NCBI GenBank assembly: GCA_027077805.1
Contig: JALWTS010000005.1
Span: 34,750 to 98,749, forward strand
DNA: 64,000 nucleotides
Direction of reading: 5' to 3'
Origin: Gammaproteobacteria bacterium
Lineage (GTDB): Bacteria > Pseudomonadota > Gammaproteobacteria > JABHGC01
Part shown: in pieces, positions 17,022 through 26,640 of the stretch
Layout: each line of letters begins with the position of its first letter
Numbering within the stretch: position 1 is the stretch's first letter
Made by a program: the position numbers and the translations under genes
The notes under the pieces: generated by a model
What the model was told of the DNA's origin: nothing
What the model saw: only the letters and a program-made list of their open reading frames with translations
Database searches by the model: none

Positions 17022-20000
17022 ATGTTTAAAAATCTACTTGAAAATCATGTATTAGCAACCTTAACCTTTGTTTTGGTTTTGGTCATGGGGTTATTGGCGT
17101 ATTTTCAGATGCCGAGAGAGAAAAATCCTTCATTTAATTATAATGCGGTTGCTGTGGTTGTCTTATTACCTGGGGCTTCTACTTGGGATATAGAAAAGGC
17201 CTTAACCATTCCTGTCGAACAAGCGGTGGCAAAAGTGGATGATGTGAGAACGGTTACCAGTGTGAGCCAAGAGGGGTTATCGACGACGATTGTCCGTTTT
17301 GGTGATATCAATGATGAAACCTACGATAGACGGATTACCGATCTGCGCCGTGAAGTACAAAATATTAGCAGTAGTTTGCCCCCCGAGGCCTCATCGCCAA
17401 CCATTAGTTCTGTGAATAGTAGTAATTCCTTCCCTAGTGTCAGTGTGATTATTACAGCCGTTGCGAATGATGAAAATTTAAGAAAACAAGCCGAATATGT
17501 CAGCAAAGATTTGGAACGAATTAAAGGGGTGGAAAGTGTTGGTGCGGTTGGTTTGCATGAGCCTGAGTATCAAATTCGGTTTCATCCAGAAGAACTGCAA
17601 GGGTTAGGGATTTCACCGACTTCTTTAGCCGATACGGTACGTTCGCATTTTCGTGATATTTCAGCGGGAACCATTAAGGTGAATGATCAACAGTGGGTAG
17701 TGCGTTTAGTAGGTGCGGTGAATGATTTAGAATATTTGGCTAAGTTACCCGTATTAACGGCGAATGGGGAAGTGCCGTTAGAAACGGTCGCAGATGTCGT
17801 TCGTGGCCGATCCAAAGCCACGGGTTTGGCAAGATCACAGGGAAAACCTGCTATTATGATTAATTTGACTAAAAAAGGGAGCGCGAATACTTTAAAATTG
17901 TTAGATGATGTCAGAAACTATATTGAACAACGTAATGCTCTTAAACATTCCACTGGAATTGAATTATCCTTGCTTTATGATCAAACCGCTAGTATTCGTA
18001 ATTCCATTGCAGTCATGGAAAGCAATGCTTTTTGGGGACTAATTTTGGTCATGTTTATGACATGGTTATTTTTGGGCTGGAAAATTGCGTTATTAACGAC
18101 ATTAGGGATTCCCTTTACCTTAGCAGGAACTTTTTGGATATTGTCTATGCTAGGTTTTACCATGAATAATCCCGTGTTACTCGCTATTGTCATTAGTTTG
18201 GGGATGTTAGTCGATGATGCAGTAGTCGTGGTGGAAACGATTTATCATCGCTTACAAAAAGGAGGCGATGCCGTTACCGAAGTCGCCTTGGCACTGCAAG
18301 AAGTGATTCCCCCTGTGTTATCCGCTGTATTAACGACTATTGCCGCCTTTTTGCCCTTAATGTTGTTGCCTGGGGTCTTAGGTAAATTTATGTTGGTTGT
18401 GCCATTAGTGGTAACGGTGGCTTTGATTTTTAGTTTAACTGAATCATTTTGGATGTTACCCTCACATGTTCAGGCTTGGGATGTGAATTTTACGGGTGAA
18501 AGTCATTCGCAACGTATGCGAGAAAAACTTACTAAAAAACTGCGGCATCTTTATACCAAGCTTTTGTTTAAAGTAATGCGGTGGCAAAAATTATCACTGG
18601 CTACAGCGGTAGGTTTATTCTTTTTGTCAATTTATGCGGTTTCATCTGATATTGTTAAAGTCAACTTTTTTGCCTTTGATTCGTATCGAGTCTTTTATAT
18701 TGATATTGAATTAGAACCAGGGACTTCTTTAGATCAAACTTTAGATAAAATGTTAGAAGTTGAAAATCTAATCCGTGATAATGCGATGTATGATGAGATT
18801 CGTGCCGTCGCTTCCAGTGCGGGTCGAGCCAATGGTAAAACTGGCGATCATTTAGGACGGATATTAGTTACTTTGCAACCTCCTCGTCCCGATTTGCGTA
18901 AACTCGATGAAATGGTAGAGGCGATTCGCCCTATTATTACCAACATTCCTGGCACTTATAATGTGAATTTAGTGACATTTTCGGATGTGCCACAATCACC
19001 TGCGATTAGTGTTAAGATTCGAGGGGATGATTTTACCGAAATCAATGCGGCTGCCAAGGCTTTACATGAAATTGTTGAACAAATGGAAGGCAGTAGTGAT
19101 GTGAAAATTGAAGATAATACGGGCAGTATGCAGTTATCGTTTCAATTAGATGTCGATGCTGTCAGACGAGCTGGTTTAAATCCTGAAATGGTGTCTCGTA
19201 CCATTCGTTTGATGGTGGATGGTGAAGTGCTAACAAGTGTACAAGATCAGGGGGAACAAGTAGATATTCGCTTATTGAGTTCAAGAGGTGTTTGGAACAA
19301 TATTGATGAGTTTATGCGACAAACCATCGCCTTGCCAAATGGTGGGGGGGATATTCCTTTGGCTCAACTATTGTCATATAAAGTAGAGAGAGGGACGGGT
19401 AAGATTCGACATTATCAATTTCGTCGTTCCATTACTTTAGAAGCGGATATTGATAAATCAATTATGAACACGGTGCAAGCGAATCAATATGTAAAAGAGG
19501 AATGGGAAAAAATTCAGATTGATTATCCTAATGTCAATTTGGACTTCTCAGGTGAATTAGATGATATTCAAGAAAGCCTGGATGCTTTAGTGAGTTTATT
19601 TTTATTTGGGATTTTATTGATCTTTTTGATTTTAGGGACTCAGTTTAATAGTTTTAGTCAGCCATTGATGATTTTATTTACCGTTCCCATGGCGTTCATG
19701 GGAGTCGTATTAGGCTTGTTTGTGACGAATAATCCTTTAAGTTTGTTTACGATGTTTGGTGTGGTTGCTTTAGCGGGAATTGCGGTGAATGATGATATTG
19801 TATTGATTTCAACAGCGAATGACAGTCGTAAACGTGGGGTGAGTAAATTATATGCGGCAATTTATGCGGGACGACGACGCTTTGTGCCAGTGATTATTAC
19901 CTCATTAACGACCATCGCAGGCTTATTTACTTTGGCAACGGGTTTAGCTGGCTTTTCCCTAATGTGGGGACCTGTTGCGGTAGCAATTGTTTGGGGTTTG

Positions 20001-20492
20001 GCCTCTTCGACGGTATTGACTTTATTTATCTTACCTGTGATTTATTATAACTTTAGTAAAGAGACGATAGTGCAACGTGATTGTTTGCCTAGACGTCTAT
20101 TTTTAAGGTTGACCCCATTATTATCATTTGTGTCCTTTTTATTACCGAAAGGGAGTTTAGCCTCTCGTCAAGTGGATCAAGTCGAATCAGCGATGATGGC
20201 ACAATCGAAAGGGGCGAAATTGATGAAAGAAGGCAAATATTGGGAAGCGATTTTGCATTTTGAAGAAGAAGCCAATGCCGATCCTGAGAATAAAACTTTA
20301 AATTTAAATACGGCTCAAGCGATGTTGATTTTTATGCAGAAATTTGGAGCAGATGTGGGATTTTTAAAACGATCCAAACGCTATTTAGATAGAGTCGCTC
20401 AACAAGATTCTGGGGACAAGCGTTATCGACGCTTATTAAAACTTTATCAGCAGTTAGTGATTACAGGCGGTGATTCACCGAATTTAGAATAA
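17022..20492 (+). CDS. RND efflux pump permease with C-terminal TPR-like tail
   Basis: A 1156-residue AcrB/HAE-type proton-driven transporter. TM1 is at residues 8-28, the large periplasmic domain follows, and the TM block near 335-480 carries the charged proton-relay motif GMLVDDAVVVVE; the second half repeats this (TM7 near 530, TM8-12 near 860-1015, with VNDDIVLI). After TM12 a further hydrophobic stretch RLFLRLTPLLSFVSFLLP (about 1025-1042) precedes a soluble helical tail (about 1055-1156) with TPR-like spacing: AKLMKEGKYWEAILHFEEE, then ADPENKTLNLNTAQAML. The extra hydrophobic segment could place the tail in the periplasm. The substrate is unknown. Its stop overlaps the trpF start by one base. 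Confidence 0.9.
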   Translation: MFKNLLENHVLATLTFVLVLVMGLLAYFQMPREKNPSFNYNAVAVVVLLPGASTWDIEKALTIPVEQAVAKVDDVRTVTSVSQEGLSTTIVRFGDINDETYDRRITDLRREVQNISSSLPPEASSPTISSVNSSNSFPSVSVIITAVANDENLRKQAEYVSKDLERIKGVESVGAVGLHEPEYQIRFHPEELQGLGISPTSLADTVRSHFRDISAGTIKVNDQQWVVRLVGAVNDLEYLAKLPVLTANGEVPLETVADVVRGRSKATGLARSQGKPAIMINLTKKGSANTLKLLDDVRNYIEQRNALKHSTGIELSLLYDQTASIRNSIAVMESNAFWGLILVMFMTWLFLGWKIALLTTLGIPFTLAGTFWILSMLGFTMNNPVLLAIVISLGMLVDDAVVVVETIYHRLQKGGDAVTEVALALQEVIPPVLSAVLTTIAAFLPLMLLPGVLGKFMLVVPLVVTVALIFSLTESFWMLPSHVQAWDVNFTGESHSQRMREKLTKKLRHLYTKLLFKVMRWQKLSLATAVGLFFLSIYAVSSDIVKVNFFAFDSYRVFYIDIELEPGTSLDQTLDKMLEVENLIRDNAMYDEIRAVASSAGRANGKTGDHLGRILVTLQPPRPDLRKLDEMVEAIRPIITNIPGTYNVNLVTFSDVPQSPAISVKIRGDDFTEINAAAKALHEIVEQMEGSSDVKIEDNTGSMQLSFQLDVDAVRRAGLNPEMVSRTIRLMVDGEVLTSVQDQGEQVDIRLLSSRGVWNNIDEFMRQTIALPNGGGDIPLAQLLSYKVERGTGKIRHYQFRRSITLEADIDKSIMNTVQANQYVKEEWEKIQIDYPNVNLDFSGELDDIQESLDALVSLFLFGILLIFLILGTQFNSFSQPLMILFTVPMAFMGVVLGLFVTNNPLSLFTMFGVVALAGIAVNDDIVLISTANDSRKRGVSKLYAAIYAGRRRFVPVIITSLTTIAGLFTLATGLAGFSLMWGPVAVAIVWGLASSTVLTLFILPVIYYNFSKETIVQRDCLPRRLFLRLTPLLSFVSFLLPKGSLASRQVDQVESAMMAQSKGAKLMKEGKYWEAILHFEEEANADPENKTLNLNTAQAMLIFMQKFGADVGFLKRSKRYLDRVAQQDSGDKRYRRLLKLYQQLVITGGDSPNLE

Positions 20493-21136
20493 TGAGTGCG
20501 ATACAAATGAAACGAACTCGGGTTAAAATTTGTGGTATTACACGGATTGAAGATGCTGAAACGGCTATTGCCTATGGTGCGGATGCCATTGGTTTAATGT
20601 TTTATCCACAGTCACCAAGAGCCATAAGTTTAGAGAAAGCACAGGCAATTACCGCAATAATCCCAGCCTTTGTTTCAGTGGTAGGATTATTTGTTAATCC
20701 AGAACCAACTTGGGTCAGTTCAGTGTTAAATGCAATGCGAATTGACTGTTTACAATTTCATGGGGATGAAACACCTGAACAATGTCGGGCGTATCAAAAA
20801 CCTTATATCAAAGTGATAAGGATGAAATCTGAAACAAATGTGTTATCCTATACCAAAAGTTATGCCGATGCTGGTGCCTTGTTACTGGATGCGTATCAAA
20901 AAGATAAATTTGGTGGGACTGGACAAACCTTTGATTGGCAAGCCGTTCCGAAAGATTTAACCCAAGCAATGATTCTTGCAGGTGGTTTAAGGGCTGATAA
21001 TGTTAAGCAAGCCATTCAACAAGCCCAACCCTTTGCGGTTGACGTCAGTGGTGGCGTTGAGCAACAGCATGGGATTAAAGACCCAAATAAAATTGCACAA
21101 TTTATGCGGGCGGTTTCCCAATCTTGTAAATGGTAG
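20492..21136 (+). CDS. trpF: Phosphoribosylanthranilate isomerase
   Basis: A 214-residue (beta/alpha)8 enzyme of tryptophan synthesis that converts N-(5'-phosphoribosyl)anthranilate to CdRP. The N-terminal VKICGITRIEDA with the catalytic Cys, GADAIGLMFYPQSPR, LQFHGDE, LLLDAY, GGTGQTFDW and LAGGLRADNV motifs are all present, the last including the phosphate site. The catalytic Asp lies in AFAVDVSGGVE-type sequence (FAVDVSGGVEQ). It begins the run trpF-trpB-trpA-accD-folC; its ATG overlaps the stop of the RND pump gene. Confidence 0.95.
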   Translation: MSAIQMKRTRVKICGITRIEDAETAIAYGADAIGLMFYPQSPRAISLEKAQAITAIIPAFVSVVGLFVNPEPTWVSSVLNAMRIDCLQFHGDETPEQCRAYQKPYIKVIRMKSETNVLSYTKSYADAGALLLDAYQKDKFGGTGQTFDWQAVPKDLTQAMILAGGLRADNVKQAIQQAQPFAVDVSGGVEQQHGIKDPNKIAQFMRAVSQSCKW

Positions 21137-21172
21137 TTTGAATATGTATTTTTTACTTAGCCCTCTCTCAAT

Positions 21173-21198
21173 CTCCCCCCCTCAAAAAAAGGGAGGGG
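21173..21198. repeat. C-tract / G-tract imperfect hairpin between trpF and trpB
   Basis: A run of seven C followed by TC, seven A, then GGGAGGGG. It can fold into an imperfect GC stem with an A-rich loop. Without a T tract it is not a clear terminator, and it looks like a small dispersed intergenic repeat. The rest of 21137-21248 holds no gene. Confidence 0.4.
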
Positions 21199-21248
21199 CG
21201 TAACGGTGAGCGGTGGCTAGGCAATCGTTTATGTAAGGACAAAATTGA

Positions 21249-22448
21249 ATGGATTTTATGACATTACCCGATGAACAGGGGCATTTTGGTCAATATGGGG
21301 GGATTTTTGCTTCTGAAACCTTAATGTATGCTTTAGATGAATTGACCCAAGCGTATCAGCAATACAAAGATCAACCCGAGTTTTTGGCCGAACTACAACA
21401 AGATTTTACCCACTATGTCGGACGACCTTCACCCTTATATTTTGCAGCAAGTTGGACGCAAATATTAGGCGGTGCCAAAATTTATTTAAAACGGGAAGAT
21501 TTAAATCATACGGGGGCACATAAGGTGAATAATACCATTGGTCAGGCTTTATTAGCCAAACGTATGGGCAAAACTCGGGTAATTGCCGAAACAGGGGCAG
21601 GTCAGCATGGGGTAGCAACCGCAACTGTGGCAACTCGTTTAGGTTTGGAATGTGTGGTCTATATGGGCGAAGAAGATATGCAGCGCCAAGCCTTAAATGT
21701 GTATCGTATGAAATTATTAGGCGCTAAGGTTGTCCCTGTAACTTCAGGGTCAAAGACCTTAAAAGATGCCCTAAATGAAGCCATGCGTGATTGGGTAACG
21801 AATGTTGATAATACCTTTTATATTATTGGTACAGTGGCAGGTCCACATCCTTATCCCATGTTGGTGAGAGATTTTCAAACCGTCATTGGTAAAGAAGCCA
21901 AGCAACAAATATTAGATAGGGAAGGGCAGTTACCCAATGCCTTAGTTGCTTGTATTGGGGGGGGGTCTAATGCCATTGGTTTGTTTCATCCATTTTTAGA
22001 AGAGGAATCCGTTAAAATTTACGGCGTAGAAGCAGCCGGTTATGGTTTAGAAACAGGTAAACATGCTGCTCCTTTATGTGCGGGGAAAGTTGGCGTATTA
22101 CATGGTAATCGTACCTATTTAATTGAAACGGATGAAGGTCAAATTATTCCGACTCATTCCATATCGGCAGGTTTAGATTATCCGGGTGTCGGGCCGGAAC
22201 ATGCTTACTTAAAAGATACGGGTCGTGCCAATTATGTGGCAGTAACAGATAAACAGGCATTGCAAGCGTTTCATTCTTTAAGCCAAACCGAAGGAATTTT
22301 ACCTGCTTTAGAATCCAGTCATGCTTTGGCTTATACGATGGAATTAGCACCGACTATGGACAAAAATCAGATTATTTTGGTAAATTTATCAGGGCGTGGT
22401 GATAAAGACATTCATACCGTGGCAGAACAAGAAGGACTTCAATTATGA
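21249..22448 (+). CDS. trpB: Tryptophan synthase beta chain
   Basis: A 399-residue PLP enzyme that joins indole and serine to make tryptophan, in complex with TrpA. The PLP-lysine motif [15 protein letters not shown] is near residue 85, [14 protein letters not shown] follows, and the phosphate loop [15 protein letters not shown] is near 235; ESSHALAYT and [10 protein letters not shown] are near the C-terminus. The start at 21249 gives [18 protein letters not shown]; the second Met is also possible. The gene contains a run of nine G at 21957-21965 within the GGGS loop. It overlaps trpA by 4 bases. Confidence 0.97.
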   Translation: MDFMTLPDEQGHFGQYGGIFASETLMYALDELTQAYQQYKDQPEFLAELQQDFTHYVGRPSPLYFAASWTQILGGAKIYLKREDLNHTGAHKVNNTIGQALLAKRMGKTRVIAETGAGQHGVATATVATRLGLECVVYMGEEDMQRQALNVYRMKLLGAKVVPVTSGSKTLKDALNEAMRDWVTNVDNTFYIIGTVAGPHPYPMLVRDFQTVIGKEAKQQILDREGQLPNALVACIGGGSNAIGLFHPFLEEESVKIYGVEAAGYGLETGKHAAPLCAGKVGVLHGNRTYLIETDEGQIIPTHSISAGLDYPGVGPEHAYLKDTGRANYVAVTDKQALQAFHSLSQTEGILPALESSHALAYTMELAPTMDKNQIILVNLSGRGDKDIHTVAEQEGLQL

Positions 22449-23251
22449 ATCGAATCGAATCCTGTTTTGCTGACTTAAAACAGCAACAAAAAAAGGCATT
22501 GATTCCTTTTATTACCGCAGGTGATCCTAATATTGCTTTAACCTTGGAATTAATGCAGACTTTAGTGGCATCAGGGGCGGATATTATTGAGCTAGGCGTA
22601 CCCTTTTCTGATCCCATGGCAGATGGGCCCGTGATTCAAAAGGCCAGTGAACGTGCGTTAGCGAATAATATTTCCGTATTTGATATTTTTGACATAGTGC
22701 GACAATTTCGTCAAGGTAACCAGACTACGCCTATTATTTTAATGGGATATTTAAATCCCATTGAAGTTGTGGGTTATGACAAATTTGCCCGTCTTGCCAA
22801 ACAAGCAGGTGTGGATGGTTTATTAACGGTAGATATGCCACCTGAAGAAAGTCATGATTTTATTGAATGTATGACACAATATAATTTAGCCCCAATCTTT
22901 TTGTTAGCCCCAACAACGACGCAAGCAAGAATACAAAAAATTTGTGCCTTAGCCCAAGGCTTTATCTATTATGTATCATTAAAAGGGGTAACAGGAGCGG
23001 GGCATATTGATATGGCGGAAGTTGGCTTAAAATTAACTCAAATTAGAGCGATGACTTGCTTGCCTGTGGGGGTTGGTTTTGGCATTCGGGATGCCGATTC
23101 TGCTAAAAAGGTGGCACAGATTGCGGATGCGGTGGTGGTGGGAAGTGCTATCGTGAAATTGGTTGAAGTATCATTAGATCAGCCGAATAATATTCCTATG
23201 TTAATGAAACAGTTGTTAACAGAAATACGTCAAGCGATTGATGAAGAATAA
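22445..23251 (+). CDS. trpA: Tryptophan synthase alpha chain
   Basis: A 268-residue TIM barrel that cleaves indole-3-glycerol phosphate and feeds indole to TrpB. Motifs: [12 protein letters not shown], the catalytic Glu in [20 protein letters not shown], the catalytic Asp in [14 protein letters not shown] (family loop), [20 protein letters not shown] and PVGVGFGI for phosphate binding. The ATG overlaps the trpB stop (ATGA), so the two are translationally coupled. The accD ribosome-binding site lies just after its stop. Confidence 0.96.
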   Translation: MNRIESCFADLKQQQKKALIPFITAGDPNIALTLELMQTLVASGADIIELGVPFSDPMADGPVIQKASERALANNISVFDIFDIVRQFRQGNQTTPIILMGYLNPIEVVGYDKFARLAKQAGVDGLLTVDMPPEESHDFIECMTQYNLAPIFLLAPTTTQARIQKICALAQGFIYYVSLKGVTGAGHIDMAEVGLKLTQIRAMTCLPVGVGFGIRDADSAKKVAQIADAVVVGSAIVKLVEVSLDQPNNIPMLMKQLLTEIRQAIDEE

Positions 23252-23282
23252 TGAAAATGAAGGAACTGAACAGGAGAATGAA

Positions 23283-24221
23283 ATGCCTACTTGGTTTGAA
23301 AAATTAATTCCTTCTCAAATTAGGATTGATACGGGGAATAAACGAGCAGTGCCTGAAGGTTTATGGCAAAAATGTCCTTCATGTCATGCGATTTTATATA
23401 AAAAAGACTTAGAACGAAATTTGGAAGTATGTCCTAAATGTGGGCATCATTTTCGGATAGGAGCGCGTTGTCGTTTAGAATGGTTTTTAGACCCAGAACC
23501 GAGAGAAGAAATTGGAAATGAGTTAGAACCGCTGGATATTTTAAAATTTAAAGATAGTAAAAAATATAAAGAACGAATTGCCCAAGGTCAAAAAAGCTCC
23601 GGTGAGACCGATGCTTTAGTCGTGATGAAAGGCTGTGTTCAAGGTTTACCTTTAGTCGTCGCTGCTTTTGAGTTTCGTTTTATGGGTGGCTCAATGGGTT
23701 CCGTTGTGGGGGAACGTTTTGTCCGTGCGGTACAGGCTTGCTTAGAAAACGGTATTCCTCTTGTCTGTTTTTCTGCAAGTGGTGGTGCGAGAATGCAGGA
23801 AGCCTTGTTTTCATTAATGCAAATGGCTAAAACCAGTGCTGCTCTAACGAAATTATCAAGACGGGGTATTCCCTTTGTTTCCGTCATGACGGACCCGACT
23901 ATGGGGGGCGTTTCAGCAAGTTTAGCAATGTTAGGTGATGTTCATTTGGCAGAGCCTGAAGCACTGATTGGTTTTGCAGGACCAAGAGTGATTGAACAAA
24001 CGGTCAGGGAAAAATTACCCGAAGGCTTTCAACGTAGTGAGTTTTTAGTCGATCATGGGGCGATTGATCGTATTGTTGATAGACGAGAAATGCGTGTTAC
24101 CATTGCCTCTTTATTGGCAATGTTAACGAAGCAAAGTGCCAGTAAGTTAGTATTAGATAGCGATAGTAATCCGCCGACCTCGGTCGCTGATTCTGATGAT
24201 AATTCGAATGTCGAAGCCTAA
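23283..24221 (+). CDS. accD: Acetyl-CoA carboxylase carboxyltransferase subunit beta
   Basis: 312 residues; with AccA it transfers CO2 from carboxybiotin to acetyl-CoA, the first step of fatty-acid synthesis. The N-terminal zinc ribbon [14 protein letters not shown] followed by VCPKCGHHF is complete, and the crotonase-like core has [35 protein letters not shown] and [19 protein letters not shown]. An upstream in-frame ATG at 23238 overlaps trpA, but AGGAG 6 bases before the ATG at 23283 ([14 protein letters not shown]) decides the start. The tail is Ser/Asp-rich. It overlaps folC by 14 bases. Confidence 0.95.
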   Translation: MPTWFEKLIPSQIRIDTGNKRAVPEGLWQKCPSCHAILYKKDLERNLEVCPKCGHHFRIGARCRLEWFLDPEPREEIGNELEPLDILKFKDSKKYKERIAQGQKSSGETDALVVMKGCVQGLPLVVAAFEFRFMGGSMGSVVGERFVRAVQACLENGIPLVCFSASGGARMQEALFSLMQMAKTSAALTKLSRRGIPFVSVMTDPTMGGVSASLAMLGDVHLAEPEALIGFAGPRVIEQTVREKLPEGFQRSEFLVDHGAIDRIVDRREMRVTIASLLAMLTKQSASKLVLDSDSNPPTSVADSDDNSNVEA

Positions 24222-25515
24222 AACCTTATCTCAGTGGTTAGATTGGGTGCAAAACTTACATACGGTGGGCATTGATCTGGGTTTAGAACGAATTAAAACC
24301 GTCTATGATCGATTGTTTGCAAGCCAATCATGGCCTTATATTATTACAGTGGCGGGTACGAATGGCAAAGGTTCTTGTATTGCCTTGCTAGAGTCAATTT
24401 TAGTCTCCGCAGATTATCAGGTTGGCAGTTATACCTCGCCTCATATTCAATGTTTTAATGAAAGAATCAAAATCAATCAGCAAAGGGTGGATGATCAAAC
24501 GTTGATTCAAGCATTTGCACAAGTGGAACAAGCGAGAGTCGCCGTCAGTTTGACGTATTTTGAGTTTGTAACTTTGGTGGGGTTGCAATGTTTTGCTCAA
24601 CAATCATTGGATTTTTTATTGTTAGAAGTGGGCTTAGGTGGACGTTTCGATGCCGTTAATTTGTTGGATGCCGATTTAGCCGTTATTATGCCCATTGATC
24701 TCGATCATCAGGCTTGGTTAGGTAATGATAGAGAGACGATTGCCAAAGAAAAAGCAGGCATTTTACGCCAACAACAGTTAGTCGTTGTTGCGGATGAGCA
24801 TCCACCGCGGTCGTTATTAGAACAAATCAATTCACTGGATGCCAAGGCTTATATTTATCAACGAGATTTTGGGGTTGAACTAACCGAAACTACTTGGAAT
24901 TGGTGGTCATCAAGCCAATTATTCGATGCCTTGCCATCCCCGAATTTGCAAGGGAGACACCAATATCAAAATGCGGCCACGGTGTTAATGGTCATCACTT
25001 TGCTATCTCAGCCGTATCCAATAAGTTTGGCTGCCATCAAACAAGGTTTAGTCTCCGTTAAGTTAATGGCAAGACTACAGTTAGTCTCACTGCAAGCAAA
25101 TTATCCTTGTGATATCGTATTAGATGTTGCCCATAATCCACATTCTGTTCGGGCGTTACAACAATGGTTAAGCCAACAGTCTTACCGACATTATTATGCC
25201 ATTTTTGCGATGTTAGCGGATAAAGCCTTGGTGGAAAGTATTGAATTATTAAAAAATGTCATAACCACATGGTATGTGATTGAGTTAGAACAAACACGAG
25301 GCATTGATGCAACAGAATTAGCAACAATGTTGTCAAAAATCGTTGCACCAAGATCGGTGGTTTGTTGTTATACTGTCAGTGCTGGGTTGCAACAATTGCA
25401 ATCTCAGGTAACGACAGAGGATTTGATCATTGTTTTTGGTTCGTTTTATACGGTAGCAATGGCATATAATGAACTAGAACGTATGAGCCTAATGGATTTC
25501 GTCATCGAAAGATGA
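24208..25515 (+). CDS. folC: Folylpolyglutamate / dihydrofolate synthase
   Basis: 435 residues; adds glutamate to folates and makes dihydrofolate from dihydropteroate. It is a Mur-ligase-like fold: [21 protein letters not shown] at the N-terminus, the P-loop [46 protein letters not shown], and [16 protein letters not shown] in the C-terminal domain. An ATG four codons upstream (24196) is possible. It follows accD with overlap, the usual accD-folC-dedD-cvpA-purF order of gammaproteobacteria. Confidence 0.94.
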   Translation: MSKPKTLSQWLDWVQNLHTVGIDLGLERIKTVYDRLFASQSWPYIITVAGTNGKGSCIALLESILVSADYQVGSYTSPHIQCFNERIKINQQRVDDQTLIQAFAQVEQARVAVSLTYFEFVTLVGLQCFAQQSLDFLLLEVGLGGRFDAVNLLDADLAVIMPIDLDHQAWLGNDRETIAKEKAGILRQQQLVVVADEHPPRSLLEQINSLDAKAYIYQRDFGVELTETTWNWWSSSQLFDALPSPNLQGRHQYQNAATVLMVITLLSQPYPISLAAIKQGLVSVKLMARLQLVSLQANYPCDIVLDVAHNPHSVRALQQWLSQQSYRHYYAIFAMLADKALVESIELLKNVITTWYVIELEQTRGIDATELATMLSKIVAPRSVVCCYTVSAGLQQLQSQVTTEDLIIVFGSFYTVAMAYNELERMSLMDFVIER

Positions 25516-25542
25516 AAGATTTAAATATTGATAGGTAAATAA

Positions 25543-26025
25543 ATGAACACACAATTAAAACACCGTTTAGTTGGATTGGCAGTGATTGCTTCCTTCATTG
25601 GCTTAGCCGTGCCTTTTATTTGGCAACCGAAAGTGAATGGTATGCCAGAACATCCAGAAGTGGAAGTATTACCGACAGAGCAATCATTTGTTTCGCAAGT
25701 AGTTGCGGTTGATAATCGTTCGGTACTCCCCATGAATTTGGCCAGTAAAGTTGAACAAGCGAATCAGCAATTTGCTAAAATTGAAGCCGAACAACAATGG
25801 GTGATTCAAGTGGGCAGTTTTAGTGAACAAGCGAATGCGGCACGTTTAGCAAAGCAACTTGAGTTGCAATCTTATCCCGTGATCATAGAAACGACTAAAA
25901 AACAAAATAAAACATTTTATAGAGTGAGAATTGGTCCTAAAAATAAAGCAATTTTGCAACGCTATCAACAACAACTTGCAGAAAAACTGGGATTATCAGA
26001 TACGAGAATGATGTCTTATCCCTAA
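25543..26025 (+). CDS. SPOR-domain protein DedD-like
   Basis: A 160-residue bitopic inner-membrane protein. A single membrane span (LVGLAVIASFIGLAVPFIW, residues about 10-28) is followed by a linker and a C-terminal SPOR domain (about 83-158: QWVIQVGSFSEQANAARLAKQ... YRVRIGP). SPOR domains bind denuded peptidoglycan at the division septum, and DedD helps cell constriction. The folC-dedD-cvpA-purF order supports the DedD identity. It is shorter than the E. coli protein in the linker. Confidence 0.85.
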   Translation: MNTQLKHRLVGLAVIASFIGLAVPFIWQPKVNGMPEHPEVEVLPTEQSFVSQVVAVDNRSVLPMNLASKVEQANQQFAKIEAEQQWVIQVGSFSEQANAARLAKQLELQSYPVIIETTKKQNKTFYRVRIGPKNKAILQRYQQQLAEKLGLSDTRMMSYP

Positions 26026-26040
26026 AACAAGGTGAATAGA

Positions 26041-26550
26041 ATGGTTTGGTTAGATTATGCTATCTTAGCTGTGATAGCAGTTTCCACAATTATTGGTCTG
26101 GTTCGTGGCTTTATTCGTGAAGTTTTATCACTCATCGTTTGGGTTGTTGCGATTAGTTGTGGTTTATTTTTTGCTAAAGATGTGGCGAGTTTGCTCGAAT
26201 TTATTCCAGGTGAACAATGGCGAATATTATTGGGCTTTAGCAGTATTTTTTTAGCCATTGTTTTACTCGGCTCTTTGCTGGTTTATTGGATTGCTTTCGC
26301 CGCAAAAGCCGTAGGTTTCATTACGATTGATTGGATTTTAGGCATTTTATTTGGCATGATTCGTGGGGGGGGGATGGTGATATTATTCATCATGGTGGCA
26401 AATTTAACGAAATTGGTCGATATGCCTGTTTGGAAAGACTCCATATTTATTCCTTATGGGCAGCAAAGTATTGATTATTTGGAACAGGAGTTACAAATTC
26501 ATGAAGTCTTAGAGCAATGGATGGCAGAATTTAATCATCGTGAGTCATAA
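26041..26550 (+). CDS. cvpA: CvpA family membrane protein
   Basis: 169 residues with four predicted membrane helices. The start MVWLDYAILAVIAVSTIIGL matches the CvpA family start; AAGGTGA 5 bases upstream favours 26041 over an ATG three codons earlier. RGFIREVLSLIVWVVA and GFSSIFLAIVLLGSLLVYW are further family features. CvpA is needed for colicin V production in E. coli and envelope function elsewhere; its mechanism is not established. It is encoded just ahead of purF as usual. Nine G in a row lie at 26365-26373. Confidence 0.92.
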   Translation: MVWLDYAILAVIAVSTIIGLVRGFIREVLSLIVWVVAISCGLFFAKDVASLLEFIPGEQWRILLGFSSIFLAIVLLGSLLVYWIAFAAKAVGFITIDWILGILFGMIRGGGMVILFIMVANLTKLVDMPVWKDSIFIPYGQQSIDYLEQELQIHEVLEQWMAEFNHRES

Positions 26551-26624
26551 TATTTTATTTTAGCGAGCAAGGGCGGTTGCGGTCGAAAGAAGGCAACAAA
26601 TTATAAGTCATAATATTTCATTTT
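26543..26624. repeat. Direct repeat pair flanking a GC-richer insert between cvpA and purF
   Basis: AGTCATAATATTTTATTTT (26543-26561) recurs as AGTCATAATATTTCATTTT (26606-26624), 18 of 19 identical and 63 bases apart. The first copy contains the cvpA stop. The DNA between the copies is richer in G and C than its flanks. The cause, such as a small insertion with target duplication or a tandem duplication, cannot be told. Confidence 0.65.
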
Positions 26625-26640
26625 GAGAGGATAAAAGCTT

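Noticed and set aside
21173..21198. Strong terminator between trpF and trpB
   Set aside because: The stem is imperfect and there is no T tract; trp genes are expected to be co-expressed. Listed only as a repeat.
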